Positions 34,116-46,459 of a DNA stretch of 64,000 bases are shown one piece after another. Position 1 is the stretch's first letter; every line of letters starts with the position of its first letter. Source of the DNA: Rheum nobile (Eukaryota; Streptophyta; Magnoliopsida; Caryophyllales; Polygonaceae); contig WOAB01000226.1 of NCBI GenBank assembly GCA_027886185.1, positions 186,001-250,000 of the forward strand, in the 5' to 3' direction. The notes under the pieces are model-generated. The model did no database searches and was not told the DNA's origin. It saw nothing but the letters and a program-made list of their open reading frames with translations. The translations under genes and the position numbers were made by a program.

Positions 34116-35820
34116 GCAATATTCTTGCGTATGTAACACCCCCAAATAACATCTTGAAAGTATTACCGTCAGTGACCTCAGACGTACTGTCCGATGTCAC
34201 CCAAGGCTTTTCCAGTTGATATAAATCATTAAACCACAGTTATGATACAACATATCATAACTTCCATTAAAACCAAGTCTCGGAATTACAGCATAATTCC
34301 AAATACATCAAAATACATTATCAGAATTATTACAGCGGAAGTCTTAAATACAAAACATCATTAACACAGCGGAAGTCTTAAAATAACAACAAAAACATCG
34401 TTCGCCTTTATAGTCGTTCTAGGCTTCTCGAATCCGCAATTTATCTGATGTGCCGAATCGAACGGATGACACCAGCCAACCATGCAGAGAACAATTACGG
34501 TTGGTTAGTCTAATGAAAGACCAAACAAGGGGTACAAAGCAGAGTGGTTCGAGTAGTCGTATTAGGTTAGACTCATCGTCTCTCGAATAACAACCGATCA
34601 CGATAGTCAACCACCATACTTCTACTGAATTATATGAAAAGGCATGATCAAGAGAAGATTCTGGAGACCGAGTCTCACAGCAATCAATCCCAAAAGAAGA
34701 CTACAACGAATTGAGTCTTATCGGAAATATGACAAATGTTGGGAAACTTAATTAGTCACGGAATCACAGTATCGCATACGAGCGATTTAAAAGTTAAGAC
34801 GAGCTTTCCTAACTGCACTACTCGCCGAAGGTATATTAATTATGTGCGTCAAGAGCACTTATCTGATTTAATTCCAAAACTCACATCACGTTATAAGCTT
34901 TTATATCCACATCGCAGAGTCCAAGCCTCTATATCCACATCTCGGTTGGTCATGACTAGAAAGTTTGGCATAGGGTCTTGATCGCCCTGTTATTTGCCAA
35001 GTTATAAAGAAACGAATGGACCTCGCAAAGTCCAAGCATTCCTACGAATACTCGTGCTAACTAACAGTTCAACACAGTAATAGTCCACATCCAAGCCAAC
35101 ATGGCCAACATCATAAACATATATTTATACTAGCATCGTTCTAGCAGATATACAACCTAGTATAATATCATCTTTTAATCAATTATTAACAAAGTTGTTC
35201 CCAACGAACAATAAATCAGTAAATCATCCCAAATTAATTAACAACTAAACAATTGATAATTAATTGAAATATGGAATGATGAGCAAGAGCGAACCGCCAC
35301 TTGCCTTAGATTAGTAGAGCTCGAACAAAGCTTAGAAACGTCGGGTTCCTGCGTCTGAAACTGGGACAGATCCTGGATAATAAATCCCTATGGAACGACC
35401 CATAACGAGACCCTAAGTTAGATTCAATATCTACATAATTGAATCTAAAAGAATAGGAAAAGAATCAAAGGAATCAAGCCTCGCCCAAAGCCAAACACCC
35501 AAGAACACACACTCGGACAAGGCTCGCCGCGGGTGCGGTGGGAGGCTTGCCGCGGGTGCGGTGGGGTTACAGTGGCGAGCTCGCGACAACGTTTTAATGG
35601 AGAAAACTCACTCGATCACTTCGTTTCGACTTTGATTCGTTCTTGGTTTGTTTTCTCAACACCTTAGGCTTGAATACCACTTAGGAGTACCTCTTTCCAA
35701 CACTCAAAGGGATTCAAACACCTTCACAACAAAGCTCAAGAGCTTGGTGCTTCAATGGAGATTTCAGAGGAGAAAAACAGAGGAGGAAGATGACGCTCCT
35801 TTCCATTCTGATGTCGACCC

Positions 35821-35828
35821 CTTTTATA
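35821..35828 (-). promoter_or_regulatory. TATA box of the second solo LTR
   Basis: TATAAAAG on the minus strand, at a position corresponding to the TATA box of the other solo LTR. Confidence 0.55.
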
Positions 35829-36025
35829 GCCAACCAAGAGCTCCCCCAGCAGGGAACAAGCAGGAGACCAACAAGGGAGGCTAGGCGAGGCTAGGCCTGA
35901 CAACCGACGCCACTTGCAGGGAAAGAGGATAACGTTGCAGAATAAAAATATCCCACCGCGGGGTGCGGCAGGGTGCGGTGGCGCCCAGTTACCGACTCAT
36001 CTGTTTGGCTTTCTCCGCGGGTGCG

Positions 36026-36088
36026 GCCACTTGACCGCGGGGTGCAGCCACTTGACCGCGGGGTGCGGCCACTTGACCGCGGGGTGCG
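36026..36088. repeat. 21-bp GC-rich minisatellite, 3 copies
   Basis: Units of GCCACTTGACCGCGGGGTGC plus one base, at 21-bp spacing, inside the solo LTR. Related ccgcggggtgcgg pieces lie just upstream (35520-35580 and 35955-35990). Confidence 0.85.
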
Positions 36089-36399
36089 GTCAAGGCCATT
36101 TTCACCCTCTTGTCTGTTTTAAATCTTGGGTTAAATATCTTAACCCCGGGTTAAATATATTCGTACACGAATGACTATTTAACCTTGAACATACGTCAAA
36201 TGTATTTTATATTACTCAGAAAAAATATTACAGAGATCAAACAATTTACAGAATGTCCGAACCTCTCTAAAATTAATCCGACTTGTAATACAGGAGTTGG
36301 AAAAATTCCAAAATATCCTTATAAAATGAGGGATATTACAACGTAGAAGATTGTAGTGCGAAAAGGCAAATATTCTTGCGCATGATATTTTTTTTTAAG

Positions 36400-36625
36400 T
36401 ATTTTTTCTTTTCTTTTTTGTGGGCGCAACCAAGTGAACAATATATATTTTTTTAATCTGCATTTGACTCTAATAATAGACGTTTTCGAGTAATCAGGGT
36501 TATATGGCAATAAATTCGTTTGTATAATGAGATTTCAATGTACTTTTATTCATGTACGTTTCTCCACCAATTTGTTTGATATTAATTGTTTGTTATTATT
36601 ATTCTCGAAAATCACATATAACTAT
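36400..36625 (+). repeat. Second copy of the left foldback arm
   Basis: Parallels 33030-33236 (ctgcatttgactctaataata, ttcatgtacgtttctccacc, then the cgaaaatcacatataact junction) and leads straight into the right minisatellite block. This shows that the arm exists twice in direct orientation. Confidence 0.8.
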
Positions 36626-38650
36626 GATTATATATTATAGTTATATTTAATTTGGTTATATCTTATAGTTATATGCTACGATTTAATTCTTTAGTTATAT
36701 CCTATAGTTATATCCAATTTGGTTATATTTTATGGTTATATCCTATAGTTATATACTATGGTTATATCCAATTTGGTTATATCTTATGGTTATATCTTAT
36801 AGTTATATACTATGGTTATATCCTTTAGTTATATCCAATTTGGTTATATCTTATGGTTATATCCTATAGTTATATACTATGGTTATATCTTATAGTTATA
36901 TCTAATTTGATTATATCATATCGTTATATCCTATAATTATATACTATGGTTATATCTTATAGTTATATCCAATTTGATTATATCATATCGTTATATATTA
37001 TGATTATATCTTATAGTTATATCCAATTTGGTTATATCTTATGGTTATATCCTATAGTTATATACTATGGTTATATCTTATAGTTATACCCAATTTGGTT
37101 ATATCATATCGTTATATCCTATAATTATATACTACGGTTATATCTTATAGTTATATCCGACTTGATTATATCATATCGTTATATCATATAATTATATATT
37201 ATGATTATATCTTATAGTTATATCCAATTTGGTTATATCTTATGGTTATATCATATAGTTATATACTATGGTTATATCTTATAGTTATATCCAATTTGGT
37301 TATATCATATCGTTATATCCTATAATTATATACTATGGTTATATCTTATAGTTATATCCAATTTGATTATATCATATCGTTATATCATATAATTATATAA
37401 TATGATTATATCTTATAGTTATATACTATGGTTATATCTTATAGTTATATCCAATTTGATTATATCATATTGTTATATCATATAATTATATATTATGATT
37501 ATATCTTATAGTTATATCCAATTTGGTTATATCTTATGGTTATATCCTATAGTTATATACTATGGTTATATCTTATAGTTATACCCAATTTGGTTATATC
37601 ATATCGTTATATCCTATAATTATATACTATGGTTATATCTTATAGTTATATCCGACTTGATTATATCATATCGTTATATCATATAATTATATATTATGAT
37701 TATATCTTATAGTTATATCCAATTTGGTTATATCTTATGGTTATATCATATAGTTATATACTATGGTTATATCTTATAGTTATATCCAATTTGGTTATAT
37801 CATATCGTTATATCCTATAATTATATACTATGGTTATATCTTATAGTTATATCCAATTTGATTATATCATATCGTTATATCATATAATTATATAATATGA
37901 TTATATCTTATAGTTATATACTATGGTTATATCTTATAGTTATATCCAATTTGATTATATCATATTTTTATATCATATAATTATATATTATGATTATATC
38001 TTATAGTTATATCCAATTTGGTTATATCTTATGGTTATATCCTATAGTTATATACTATGGTTATATCTTATAGTTATATCCAATTTGGTTATATCATATC
38101 GTTATATCCTATAATTATATACTATGGTTATATCTTATAGTTATATCCAATTTGATTATATCATATCGTTATATCATATAATTATATGTTATGATTATAT
38201 CTTATAGTTATATCCAATTTGGTTATATCTTATGGTTATATCATATAGTTATATCTAATGGTTATATCCTTTAGTTATATACTATGGTTATATCTTATGG
38301 GTATATCCTATAATTATATACTATGGTTATATCGTATAGTTATATCCAATTTGGTTATATCATATCGGTATATCCTATAGTTATATACTTTGGTTATATC
38401 CTATATTATATTCTATAGTTATATACTATGGTTATATCATATAGTTATATACTATGATTATATCTTATAGTTATATATTATGGCTATATCATATAGTATA
38501 TCTTATAGTTATATCCAATTTGGTTATATTCTATAGTTATATACTATAGTTATATCATATATTATATCATTTAGTTATATACTATGGTTATATTATATAG
38601 TTATATACTATGATTATATAGTATAGTTATTTTCAATTTGGTTATATCCT
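36626..38650 (-). repeat. 13-bp minisatellite array with 495-bp higher-order repeat
   Basis: The array is built from TTATATCYTATRG-type 13-mers and a 15-bp variant TTATATCCAATTTGG, in all roughly 150 monomers. A 495-bp higher-order unit starts at 37086 and recurs at 37581 and, in part, at 38076. It holds 7 long and 30 short monomers by arithmetic (30x13 + 7x15 = 495). The TATACCCAATTTGG and TATCCGACTTGA variants mark the register of the first two copies. Confidence 0.9.
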
Positions 38651-39052
38651 TATAGTTATAAGATATAACCATAGTTATATGTGATTTTCGAGAATAATAA
38701 TAACAAACAGTTAATATCAAATAAATTGGTGGAGAAATATACATGAATAAAAGTATATTGAAACATCATGATACAAACAAATTTATTGTCATATAACCTT
38801 GATTACTTGATAACGTTTATTACTAGAGTCAAATGCAGATTTAAAAAAAAAATGTTATTCACTTTGTTGCTTTCAGGATTTATTTATTTATTTATTTGCG
38901 CCAGGATCTGGCGAAGCCCAATTCCAAAAAATACCCCCAACTCCATATCTCAAATAATCATATTCTATCTCTACACAGGTATCTTGCGTACGCAAGATGC
39001 CTGCGTAGAGAAATGTAGTGCGAAAGTTCAAAAAACGTAGTGCATATAGTGG
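38651..39052 (-). repeat. Right inverted arm of the foldback structure
   Basis: Inverted copy of 32845-33236. It contains an extra (TTTA)n stretch at about 38880-38897 and a short inverted cttgcgtacgcaag at about 38984-38997. Confidence 0.8.
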
Positions 39053-39154
39053 AGGCGCTAATTAATTGTGAGAAATTCTTGTTGGTGCCCCTGAATTTAG
39101 GATTATTCATGTTAGTGTCCCATGATTAAGTTTATTCTGGTTGGTGCCCCTAAG

Positions 39155-39503
39155 GTTTGGGTTTGTTTGCTTCGTAACCAAACTTTTTCATATTCGCACC
39201 ATTCCGATTTAAATTAATTAAATCCAACTCCACCATTGTATTCCTCGCCCTCAAATTAGTAAGATTTGACTCCTAAATTAACAAAATCCATGTCCGAACT
39301 ATGTCGATTTGAATTCCGAAACGACTCGTTTCTGACCTTAAGAATTCAAATCGGAATGGTTCGAGTATGAATTTGATTGTTTTAGGAGTAAAATCCTACT
39401 AAGTTGAGGTCAATAAACATAATGATGAACTTCGATTTGATCAATTCGAATCGAAATGATACGAATATGGAAAATTCCGGTTACAAAGCGAACAAATCCA
39501 AAC
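39155..39503. mobile_element. Foldback MITE
   Basis: The left end GTTTGGGTTTGTTTGCTTCG and the right end, its complement with a few changes, bound about 349 bp that is largely self-complementary (cgcaccattccgattt and its inverse near the other end). No ORF; superfamily not assigned. Confidence 0.65.
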
Positions 39504-39529
39504 ATAATGATGAGCTTCGATTTCTCTCT

Positions 39530-39660
39530 AAAATATTGTTTTTTGGGATTTAGGGTTTAAGGGGTAGGGGGTAGGGTTTAGGGAGAGGGATCCATTTTTG
39601 CTAAGGGTCCATTAGTTTACAAAAATGTTTGTCAAATGGTCATTTACCTAACTCACCGCT
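39530..39660 (-). repeat. Partial copy of a telomere-motif MITE family
   Basis: Contains TTTAGGGTTTAAGGGGTAGGGGG followed by agggatccatttttgctaaggg. It matches, inverted, the start of the copy at 62700-62990 and is related to the copies at 60140-60380 and 60530-60765. Confidence 0.55.
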
Positions 39661-39732
39661 CTTGCTGATATTTTTTGTAGAGAAATAGATTATAAATAAT
39701 AATCTTATGGAGAATAAATAAGCAAGGAAATC

Positions 39733-40033
39733 TGTGAAGACTCTGCAATCAAAGCAAAATCTGGAATTCAACCTAAGATCTCACAATTGTGAAATCAGAT
39801 CACAAACCGAACAGATTGGAAATGGAAAAGGGATTCAGATGAAGAGAGAAGAATTAGAGAGCATCATGAGAAGAAAGAGTTTTCTCATTCTGTTACGCAT
39901 TCTACTAAAGTTGTACAACAAACTGAGAACTATTTATACTCTAATTAACTAGCCTCTCTAACAAACTGCACAAAAATACTAACAATTTCCTAGTGCCACG
40001 CCAGTGACACATATATACCATATCATTCCCATA
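39733..40033 (-). repeat. 3' LTR of the copia element 39733-44458
   Basis: On the element strand it starts TATGGGAATGATATGG after a GGGGGG-containing purine tract (40034-40048) and ends CTTCACA. It is colinear with 44163-44458 apart from small indels. Confidence 0.85.
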
Positions 40034-41400
40034 TACCCCCCTCAAGTTGGACTAGGCCAAGTTTGCGCGACAAAAAGATATGTTGTTGGGAGCCCAAGGC
40101 TTTAGTAAGCACATCAGCCAACTGAAGATGTAAACGAATATGAACAGTAGAGAGAAACCTCTCCTGAACCATATCTCGCACAAAATGGCAGTCAATGCGA
40201 ATATGCTTAGTCCGCTCGTGGAATACCGGATTAGCAGCCAATTGTTGAGCAACAGTGTTGTCACAATGAAGGGGAATCGGCAAGGGAATAGAGACACCCA
40301 AATCGTGAAGCAAACCTTCTAACCAAACAAGTTCATTGGCGGTTTGAGACATGCTCCGATATTCACTCTCAACTGAAGACTTGGACACAACTTTTTGCTT
40401 CTTTGTCTCCCAAGAAATCAAGGAAGAACCTAAGAAGACACAATACCCGGTGAGTGAGAGACAAGTATAAGCACAACTGTCCCAATCAGCGTCACAATAA
40501 GCAACGAGGCGAAGATTAGATTGTGCAGGGTAAAAGAGGGAACAATTAATAGTTCCTTTGAGATAGCGAAGCAAATACATGGCGGCTTGCAAATGAAGGA
40601 CTCGTGGGGATGACAAAAATTGGTTGAGTTGCTGAACACTATAGAAGATATCGGGTCGAGACAAGGTCGGATAAATAAGTCGACCAACTAAGTGCCTATA
40701 AGATTCAGGATCAGGAATAGCTTCACTACCATCAGGCTACAAATAAAGGTTGCGTTGCATAGGGAACGGAGTTGGTTTGCAATTAAGAAGACCAGCATCA
40801 GTGAGTAAATCCAAAACATATTTCCTTTGGTTTAAGTGAACACCAGAGGAATATCGGGCAATCTCTAACCCCATAAAGTATCTAGCAAGTCCTAAGTCCT
40901 TGATTGTGAACACACGATCCAATGAAGACTTGGTAATCATCTCTAGTTAAAAGCATATCATCGACGTAAACAAGTGCAACTGTGATGGATTTAGGGATGT
41001 GCTTCACAAACAGAGAATAGTCCTGCTTGGATTGTGTAAACCCCAACTGAACAAGATGCTTGGTGAGCTCAATATTCCATTGGCGACTAGCTTGCTTGAG
41101 CCCATAAAGAGAACGACGCAACCGACAAATTTGTCCAGATTGAGCTTTAGGGTAACCAAGAGGGGGTGTCATATAGACTTCTTCATCCAGATAGCCATGA
41201 AGAAAGGCGTTATTAACGTCCAATTGATGCAAGGGCCATCCTTTAGCAGCTACCAAAGCAAGGAGAACACGCATAATTGAAAACTTGGCAACCGAGAAAA
41301 AGGTATGTTTATAGTCCTTGTCTTTGACTTGATTATACCCTTTCGCCACCAATCTAGCTTTGTAACGCTCAACTTTCCCATTAAGGAAGGGATACCATCA
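40023..41400 (-). pseudogene. Copia reverse transcriptase and RNase H
   Basis: RT begins near 41370 with VERYKARLVAKGYNQ-type sequence and keeps QLDVNNAFLHG and the catalytic VYVDDML box. The frame breaks near 40930-40950 and resumes with YFMGLEIA. A TAG at 40737-40739 interrupts it. RNase H follows with LVAYCDADW, SSVESEYRSM, NPVFHERTKHIRIDCHF and QLADVLTKA, and ends at 40023 beside the purine tract. The segment upstream of RT is abruptly truncated near 41400, so the integrase-RT connection and the RT N-terminus are missing. Confidence 0.86.
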
Positions 41401-42760
41401 GATTAACCATCACATCCAGAAGAAACCAAAGGTAAAGTAGGTCTGACAATTTGGGAAGAACTAGCATGCTTATCTTTGAAAGGGAAATTGTCCTCTCTGA
41501 AAAGGACATGGCGAGACTTTGTAAGCTTTCTTACCTGAGGAATAACCGAGCAAAACACATCGCCGACCTGTAGCATCAAACTTTCCCCGAGAAATAGGTG
41601 AGTTTTTGGACAAAACACAAACAACCAATTACTCTTAAATATGAGTAATCTGGTGGCTTCTTATACAACCTCTCATATGGTGTATCCCACTGTAACACAA
41701 AAGATGGAAGCGGATTAATGAGATGAGTTGCTGCAAGAATACAGTCTCCCCAAAAACTCGGTGGAAAAGAAGCATGGAGTCGAAGTGCTCGAGCCATCTC
41801 AACTAGATGTCGACCCTACTGTTTCGTTCCGGTACGCCCGGGGCTGAACGTTGGTGCACAATGCCTCGAGCAAGCAACAAATCAGAAAAGGCTCTCTATT
41901 CACAAATTCAGTCCATTGTATGAACGAACAACTTGAACTTTAACATCAAACTGCGTTTCCATGTAAACCAGAAACTGAGAGGAAACCCGAAAGACCTGTT
42001 CTTTGTTGTTCAAAAGAAATGTCCAAATACCTCTTGAATACTCATCCACGATAGTCAAGAACTATCTAGCACTTGTGTATGTTTGAGTCATGTATGGCCC
42101 CCATAAATCAAGATGAATCAATGCAAAGATTCTAGAAGCAACAGACACACTTTGTGCAAAAGGATTTTTATGATGCTTGGCCAATGCACAAATGTCACAG
42201 TCATAATGTTGCAAATGAGAGCAATCACAGACAGATATGTGACGCAATTTAGACAAGGAAAGATGTCCCAAACGGGCATGTTGCAAATCCACTTTTCTGC
42301 CCTTATTACAAACGAAGTTCATGACTCTAGGAAAAACAGAATTATTGTCAACAATTTTGAAATTAAATCCGGTCTTCAAGCCTTGAGAAAATCCTTTCTC
42401 AGCAACAAGCTTGAAGAGGCCACCTTCTTTCTGACCACATGCTACCACTGCATTAGTTTTCAGGTCCTGTAGGGCACATCCATGTGCCCCAAACACAAAT
42501 ACAAGAGCTTCATCAATAAGCAGACGAGACACAGAATTAAGATTGTGCTTGAATGCAGGCATGTAGAGCACATTCGTGAGTGTCAATGCAGGTGAAAGAT
42601 ACATTGTCCCATATTGTTCAACCAATTGAGTGGAACCATCAGGCAATCCGATTTTAATAGGTTGAGTCAATTGTCTCATATCAGAAAATAAATCAATATT
42701 GAAAGTAACATGGTCAGTAGTGCCTAAATCCACTACCTCAGGTGCATTGATTTGTCATAT
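41401..42760 (-). pseudogene. Copia protease and integrase, degraded
   Basis: The protease motif near 42735 reads DLGTT instead of DSGAT, so the site is damaged. Integrase shows HARLGHLSLSKL and a CDICALAKH zinc-finger half, HLDLWGPY (first Asp), a damaged second-Asp region and many stops between 41800 and 42060. A C-terminal block (RLHASFPPSFWGDCILAATHLIN) is readable in another frame. A deletion near 41400 joins it to RT. Confidence 0.82.
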
Positions 42761-44013
42761 GATCATGTTCATGAGAAAGTAAAGCAAGGTTACCAACGAA
42801 GCTAATGTTGTGCATGAAATCAGTTCCTTGACTGATACCTTCATCTATTGAAGGTTTCCCTTTAATCTGCTTCAAAATTTCTTGAACTACTGCATTCACA
42901 AATGAATGATCCTTTTTGGAACTAGCAAATTCCTCCACATCAAGAGGGCTATTATATGCTCCTACATCCTGAATGTTGGCAATCATTTTGCCATTTCCAT
43001 CAACCTTAGGGCCCTTCCACCAGTCAGGATACCCTATCAACTTGAAACAATTATCTCAAACATGTCCATTCTCCTGACAGTAAGTGCATTTCCTATCATA
43101 TTTAGCTTTCTTGGAATCCCTATCAAAACCTGACTTTGAATTGTTATTGTTCCCATTAGCTGAACCCTGACCACTGTTTCCATTGTTATTCCCAGAAAAC
43201 CTGGTCTACCAAGCATATCCATTCCTATGAACAACTAGAACATCATGAGATTGAGATCCTTGACTAGTAATCTATTTTTGTCTCTCAATCTGAAGTACCA
43301 TGTGAAAAGCTTTATTCACATTTGGAAGTGGATCATTAGACAATATAGTACTCCTCACATTGTCATAAACATTAGATAAACCCATCAAGAACTGCATAAC
43401 CTTGGCCTTGGTTTCCCTATCCACAATTCTCTTCATTAAATTGCATGAATACTGAACAAAAACCCCACAAGTACAAAGAGGAACACCATCAACCGTGTCC
43501 AATTCATCCCATAGATGCTTACGCTTGCTATAATAGACAGAAATTGACATATCTCTCTGTCTAATATTGCTTAATTCCCTCCTTAATTGAAAAATCAGAG
43601 GTGCATCAGTTTCTGCAAACCTTTCGACTATTTCAGTCCACAATTCTTTACCATTATTTGCAAACAGAAAAGTCTGTGAAATCTCTTTCACTATCGAATT
43701 CAAGATCCAACTCATAACAATATAATCACATCTCTCCCACAGTTCATACGCATCACTATCCTCATTAGGTTTTTAAAAAACTCCATTGATAAAACCTAGC
43801 TTCATTTTCGATCGCAACGCTAGTTTAACACTAATACTCCAACTCACAAAATTAATTAGTGCCATCAAATTGAGCCGACACTAATTGCATTCCAGGATGA
43901 TCAGAATTAGAGACAAAATGAGGATCAAACTTTGTACCTCCAGTCTGAGTGCAAATTCATGTAGGTCTTGGGATTTCATCGTCATCAGTAGCTGATTCTC
44001 TATCGTATTTCAT
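42738..44013 (-). pseudogene. Copia gag, degraded
   Basis: The probable start is the ATG at 44013, followed within 20 codons by a TGA. Then come the copia gag signature HPGMQLVSAQFDGTN and a long open part (43715-43272) with the ELWTEIVERFAETD and FLMGLSNVYDNVRSTIL motifs. Further stops precede an Asn/Gly-rich linker and a CTYCQENGHV zinc knuckle (43050-43095) whose next codon is a stop. GYPDWWKG follows. Confidence 0.84.
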
Positions 44014-44150
44014 TCAAAACTTCAATCGAACTTGAAGTAGGATGAACAAACACCAATCGAACTCGATCTACAGCAGATAGACAATCGATTGCGATCTTGC
44101 AACCGAAATCACCAATGAAACGAACACAACTATGGATCTTCACCTTTCGG

Positions 44151-44162
44151 GCTCTGATACCA
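44151..44162 (-). other. Primer-binding site
   Basis: TGGTATCAGAGC on the minus strand directly abutting the 5' LTR. Confidence 0.88.
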
Positions 44163-44458
44163 TGTGAAGACTCTGCAATCAAAGCAGAATCTGGAATTCA
44201 ACCTAAGATCTCACAATTGTGAAATCAGATCACAAACCGAACAGATCGAAAATGGAAAAGGGATTCAGATGAAGAGAGAAGAATTAGAGAGAATCATGAG
44301 AAGAAAGAGTTTTCTCATTCTGTTACGCATTCTACTAAAGTTGTACAACTAACTGAGAGCTATTTATACTGTTAACTAGCCTCTCTAACAAACTGTACAA
44401 AATACTAACAGATCCTAGTGCCACGTCAGTGACACATATATACCATACCATTCTCATA
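44163..44458 (-). repeat. 5' LTR of the copia element 39733-44458
   Basis: 296 bp, TGTGAAGAC...TCTCATA on the plus strand; pairs with 39733-40033. Confidence 0.87.
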
Positions 44459-44463
44459 AAACC

Positions 44464-45834
44464 CACTACTGTAATGAAGCTTCACCCCCACATCATGCAA
44501 AGTGCCTTGTTAGTAGTTAAGACTAAAAAATTGAGGCCCTATCCATTCTTCACCTAATAAAAAAATATAAATTAATCTGAGGGCTTATCTAGACAACTAT
44601 TTATTACAAAATATTTTTTCTTTTTTTCACATTTTCCATTTCTTGATACTATTATTATTTTTCACAAGAAACAAACTAAATTAATTTGTGCTTATAAAAT
44701 TTAGTTGTGATTATTTTTTCTATAAGCTTCTAGGTAAAATTATCCAATTTATTATATTTTATATCACAACCTCACTTGTCAAGACGTTCTTTTTTTTTAG
44801 ATTTATTATTTAATATCATGTTATGTAAATAATTGATTAATTTTAATATATCGACAAAATTGATTGATTTTGTTATTTATAAATTGTTCGATATTATTAA
44901 AATTTGACAATTTTTTATTTTTATTAAGGCCTCATCAATATAAAAACAGGGTCTCACAAGGCCTCACAATTTGATTGGACGGACATAAAGTCCCCATCAA
45001 ATCTGTGAATTATTGAGATGGCTCTTAAAAGGCCAGACAAAAAGGCATGCAAGTTAATTATGGAGATGGTAGCAAGTTTAGGCTTTAAAAATAGACGAGT
45101 ACAACCCACTAATGATATTAGTCAAAACACTCATTCCATGTAATCAAAGACTCAAGCACCGTAAGAGTGAAGTCAAATTTAAGCATTAGTTTTTTTTCCT
45201 ATGACGAAAAACAACCTTGCAGTCACAAAGCACGAATCCATGTCTCAGCCACCAAGAGACACGAACCATGTAAATCGGTTTGCACTCCACGACCCGATGA
45301 ATGAAGAGTTGGTTAGACCCGATTTTCCCCCAAAGTGAAGGAGTAAATTAAGCATTAGGAAATTACTAATGACCCACATGCAACAACAGGCTTCAACATG
45401 TAGAAATATCAAAAGTCCGAAAGAAGAAGCGAAAGGGGAAATGAATGGTGACTTGAAAAGAGTAAACAAGGACCCTAGGAATTACAGTCACATTCCAAGA
45501 AAGTCCACATCAAATCTAAAGACGTGGGCCCAAACTACACCCCTCCTTACAACTAACTAGTTAGTTCTTGTTACACCAAGACATTACACCCCAACTACAG
45601 CTAGAAGAAAACAGAATTAAAACCCCCCCCAAAAAAAGTCAAATCGGTGTTCACCCAGAGATGATTGAAACCTAAGTTTTCAATTTCTCTATAGCAAGAA
45701 TATACCCAAAATACCCTTCCATGTGTCCCTTTGTCAGCTAAAATAACCAATCAGATGTCCTACTCTTATGTTGAAGTACAAGTCCAATCTGTTCGCTCCA
45801 TCATCACGGTCAAGCTAGGGGCATTACAGTCAAT
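44464..45834. other. Intergenic region and probable SAP 3' UTR
   Basis: AT-rich spacer to about 45200, then less AT-rich sequence up to the SAP stop codon at 45835. The part nearest SAP is probably its 3' UTR. No other gene is recognised. Confidence 0.4.
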
Positions 45835-46459
45835 TCACGCTCCAAAGTCCCACAGGTGAATCGTTGTGTCGTTCTCCGACGCAGCCACGTGTCTATCGCT
45901 TGCTGACAAGTACGTGGCATCCCCAACTCTCTCCCTAACGCTGTAGAGATACTCCCCGCGCTCGGCATCCCATACCCTAATCACACCCCCGGCGCACATT
46001 AGCACATACCCCAAATTCATCGCCCCTAAAAGCCCCCTAACCTGCGCCCCGCCACGTAGCGGGAACCGACGCAGCTCCTCCATCGTGCGCACCGCGCGCA
46101 CGCTAGCAATCCCCCGCGTGTTCACCATAACGTACGCCCCCTCCCCGTTCGCCGCTCCAGCGTCAGCGTCCATCGATCCCACGACGATACCGCGGCGCGG
46201 CTCCTCCTCTCCGACGATGACCCCCGGGTGGCGCAGGTCGAAGACCAGGGAACGGAGTCCTGTGCAAGCGACGGCGAGTTCGTGACTCGCGACTCGGACT
46301 CGGCCGACGAAATCGGCGGTCAAATCGGTCAACATGTGCCATCCCATCACCGCCTCCGGGTCCGTCACCGTCCCGCCGACGAATAGCAGCTGCTCCGATT
46401 CGCCGTCCCAAATGTGGATGGCCCGGCCCGGAACGCCGGCGTAAAGGCCCACCCAAAAC
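45835..46459 (-). CDS. SAP: SAP coding exon 3
   Basis: Starts after the acceptor GATTTAG and reads F-W-V-G-L-Y-A-G, matching the family at this point. It ends DFGA and TGA at 45837-45835. GC-rich, without damage. Confidence 0.9.

Larger units (their letters stand above)
34132..36340 (-). mobile_element. Second solo LTR of the Tekay/Del-like family
   Basis: A 2,209-bp segment running TGTAACACCCCC...GGATATTACA on the plus strand, flanked by GCGTA (34127-34131) and ACGTA (36341-36345), a target duplication with one change. It shares extensive sequence with the solo LTR at 23114-25395, including gttggttagtctaatgaaag and the block before the GC-rich region, and has the same terminus types. The minus-strand TATA box at 35821-35828 gives the orientation. 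No internal region is left. It interrupts the foldback structure and so is younger than it. Confidence 0.87.
32845..39052. mobile_element. Giant foldback structure with minisatellite core
   Basis: The outer ends are inverted copies: a segment with CTATATGCACTACGTTTTTT at about 32846-32866 and its complement ending near 39051, continuing for about 400 bp on each side. Inside lie minisatellite arrays in opposite orientations, a second left-arm copy at about 36400-36625, and a 2.2-kb solo LTR at 34132-36340. Possible imperfect 9-bp flanks (AGGCGGCTA and AGGCGCTAA) hint at a Mutator-like target duplication. The layout suggests two foldback elements head to tail, or one that duplicated internally. 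No transposase is encoded. Confidence 0.7.
39733..44458 (-). mobile_element. Ty1/copia retrotransposon, defective
   Basis: A 4.7-kb minus-strand element with LTRs of 301 and 296 bp, flanked by AAATC (39728-39732) and AAACC (44459-44463), a target duplication with one change. It has a primer site next to the 5' LTR and the copia domain order. Stops, frameshifts, a damaged protease site and a deletion between integrase and RT make it defective. Confidence 0.9.

Noticed and set aside
35914..36174. 86-codon ORF with a repeated GHLTAGC motif
   Set aside because: Translation of the 21-bp minisatellite in the solo LTR; no domain.
36626..38650. CRISPR-like array
   Set aside because: The units are directly contiguous 13-15-mers without unique spacers, in plant DNA.
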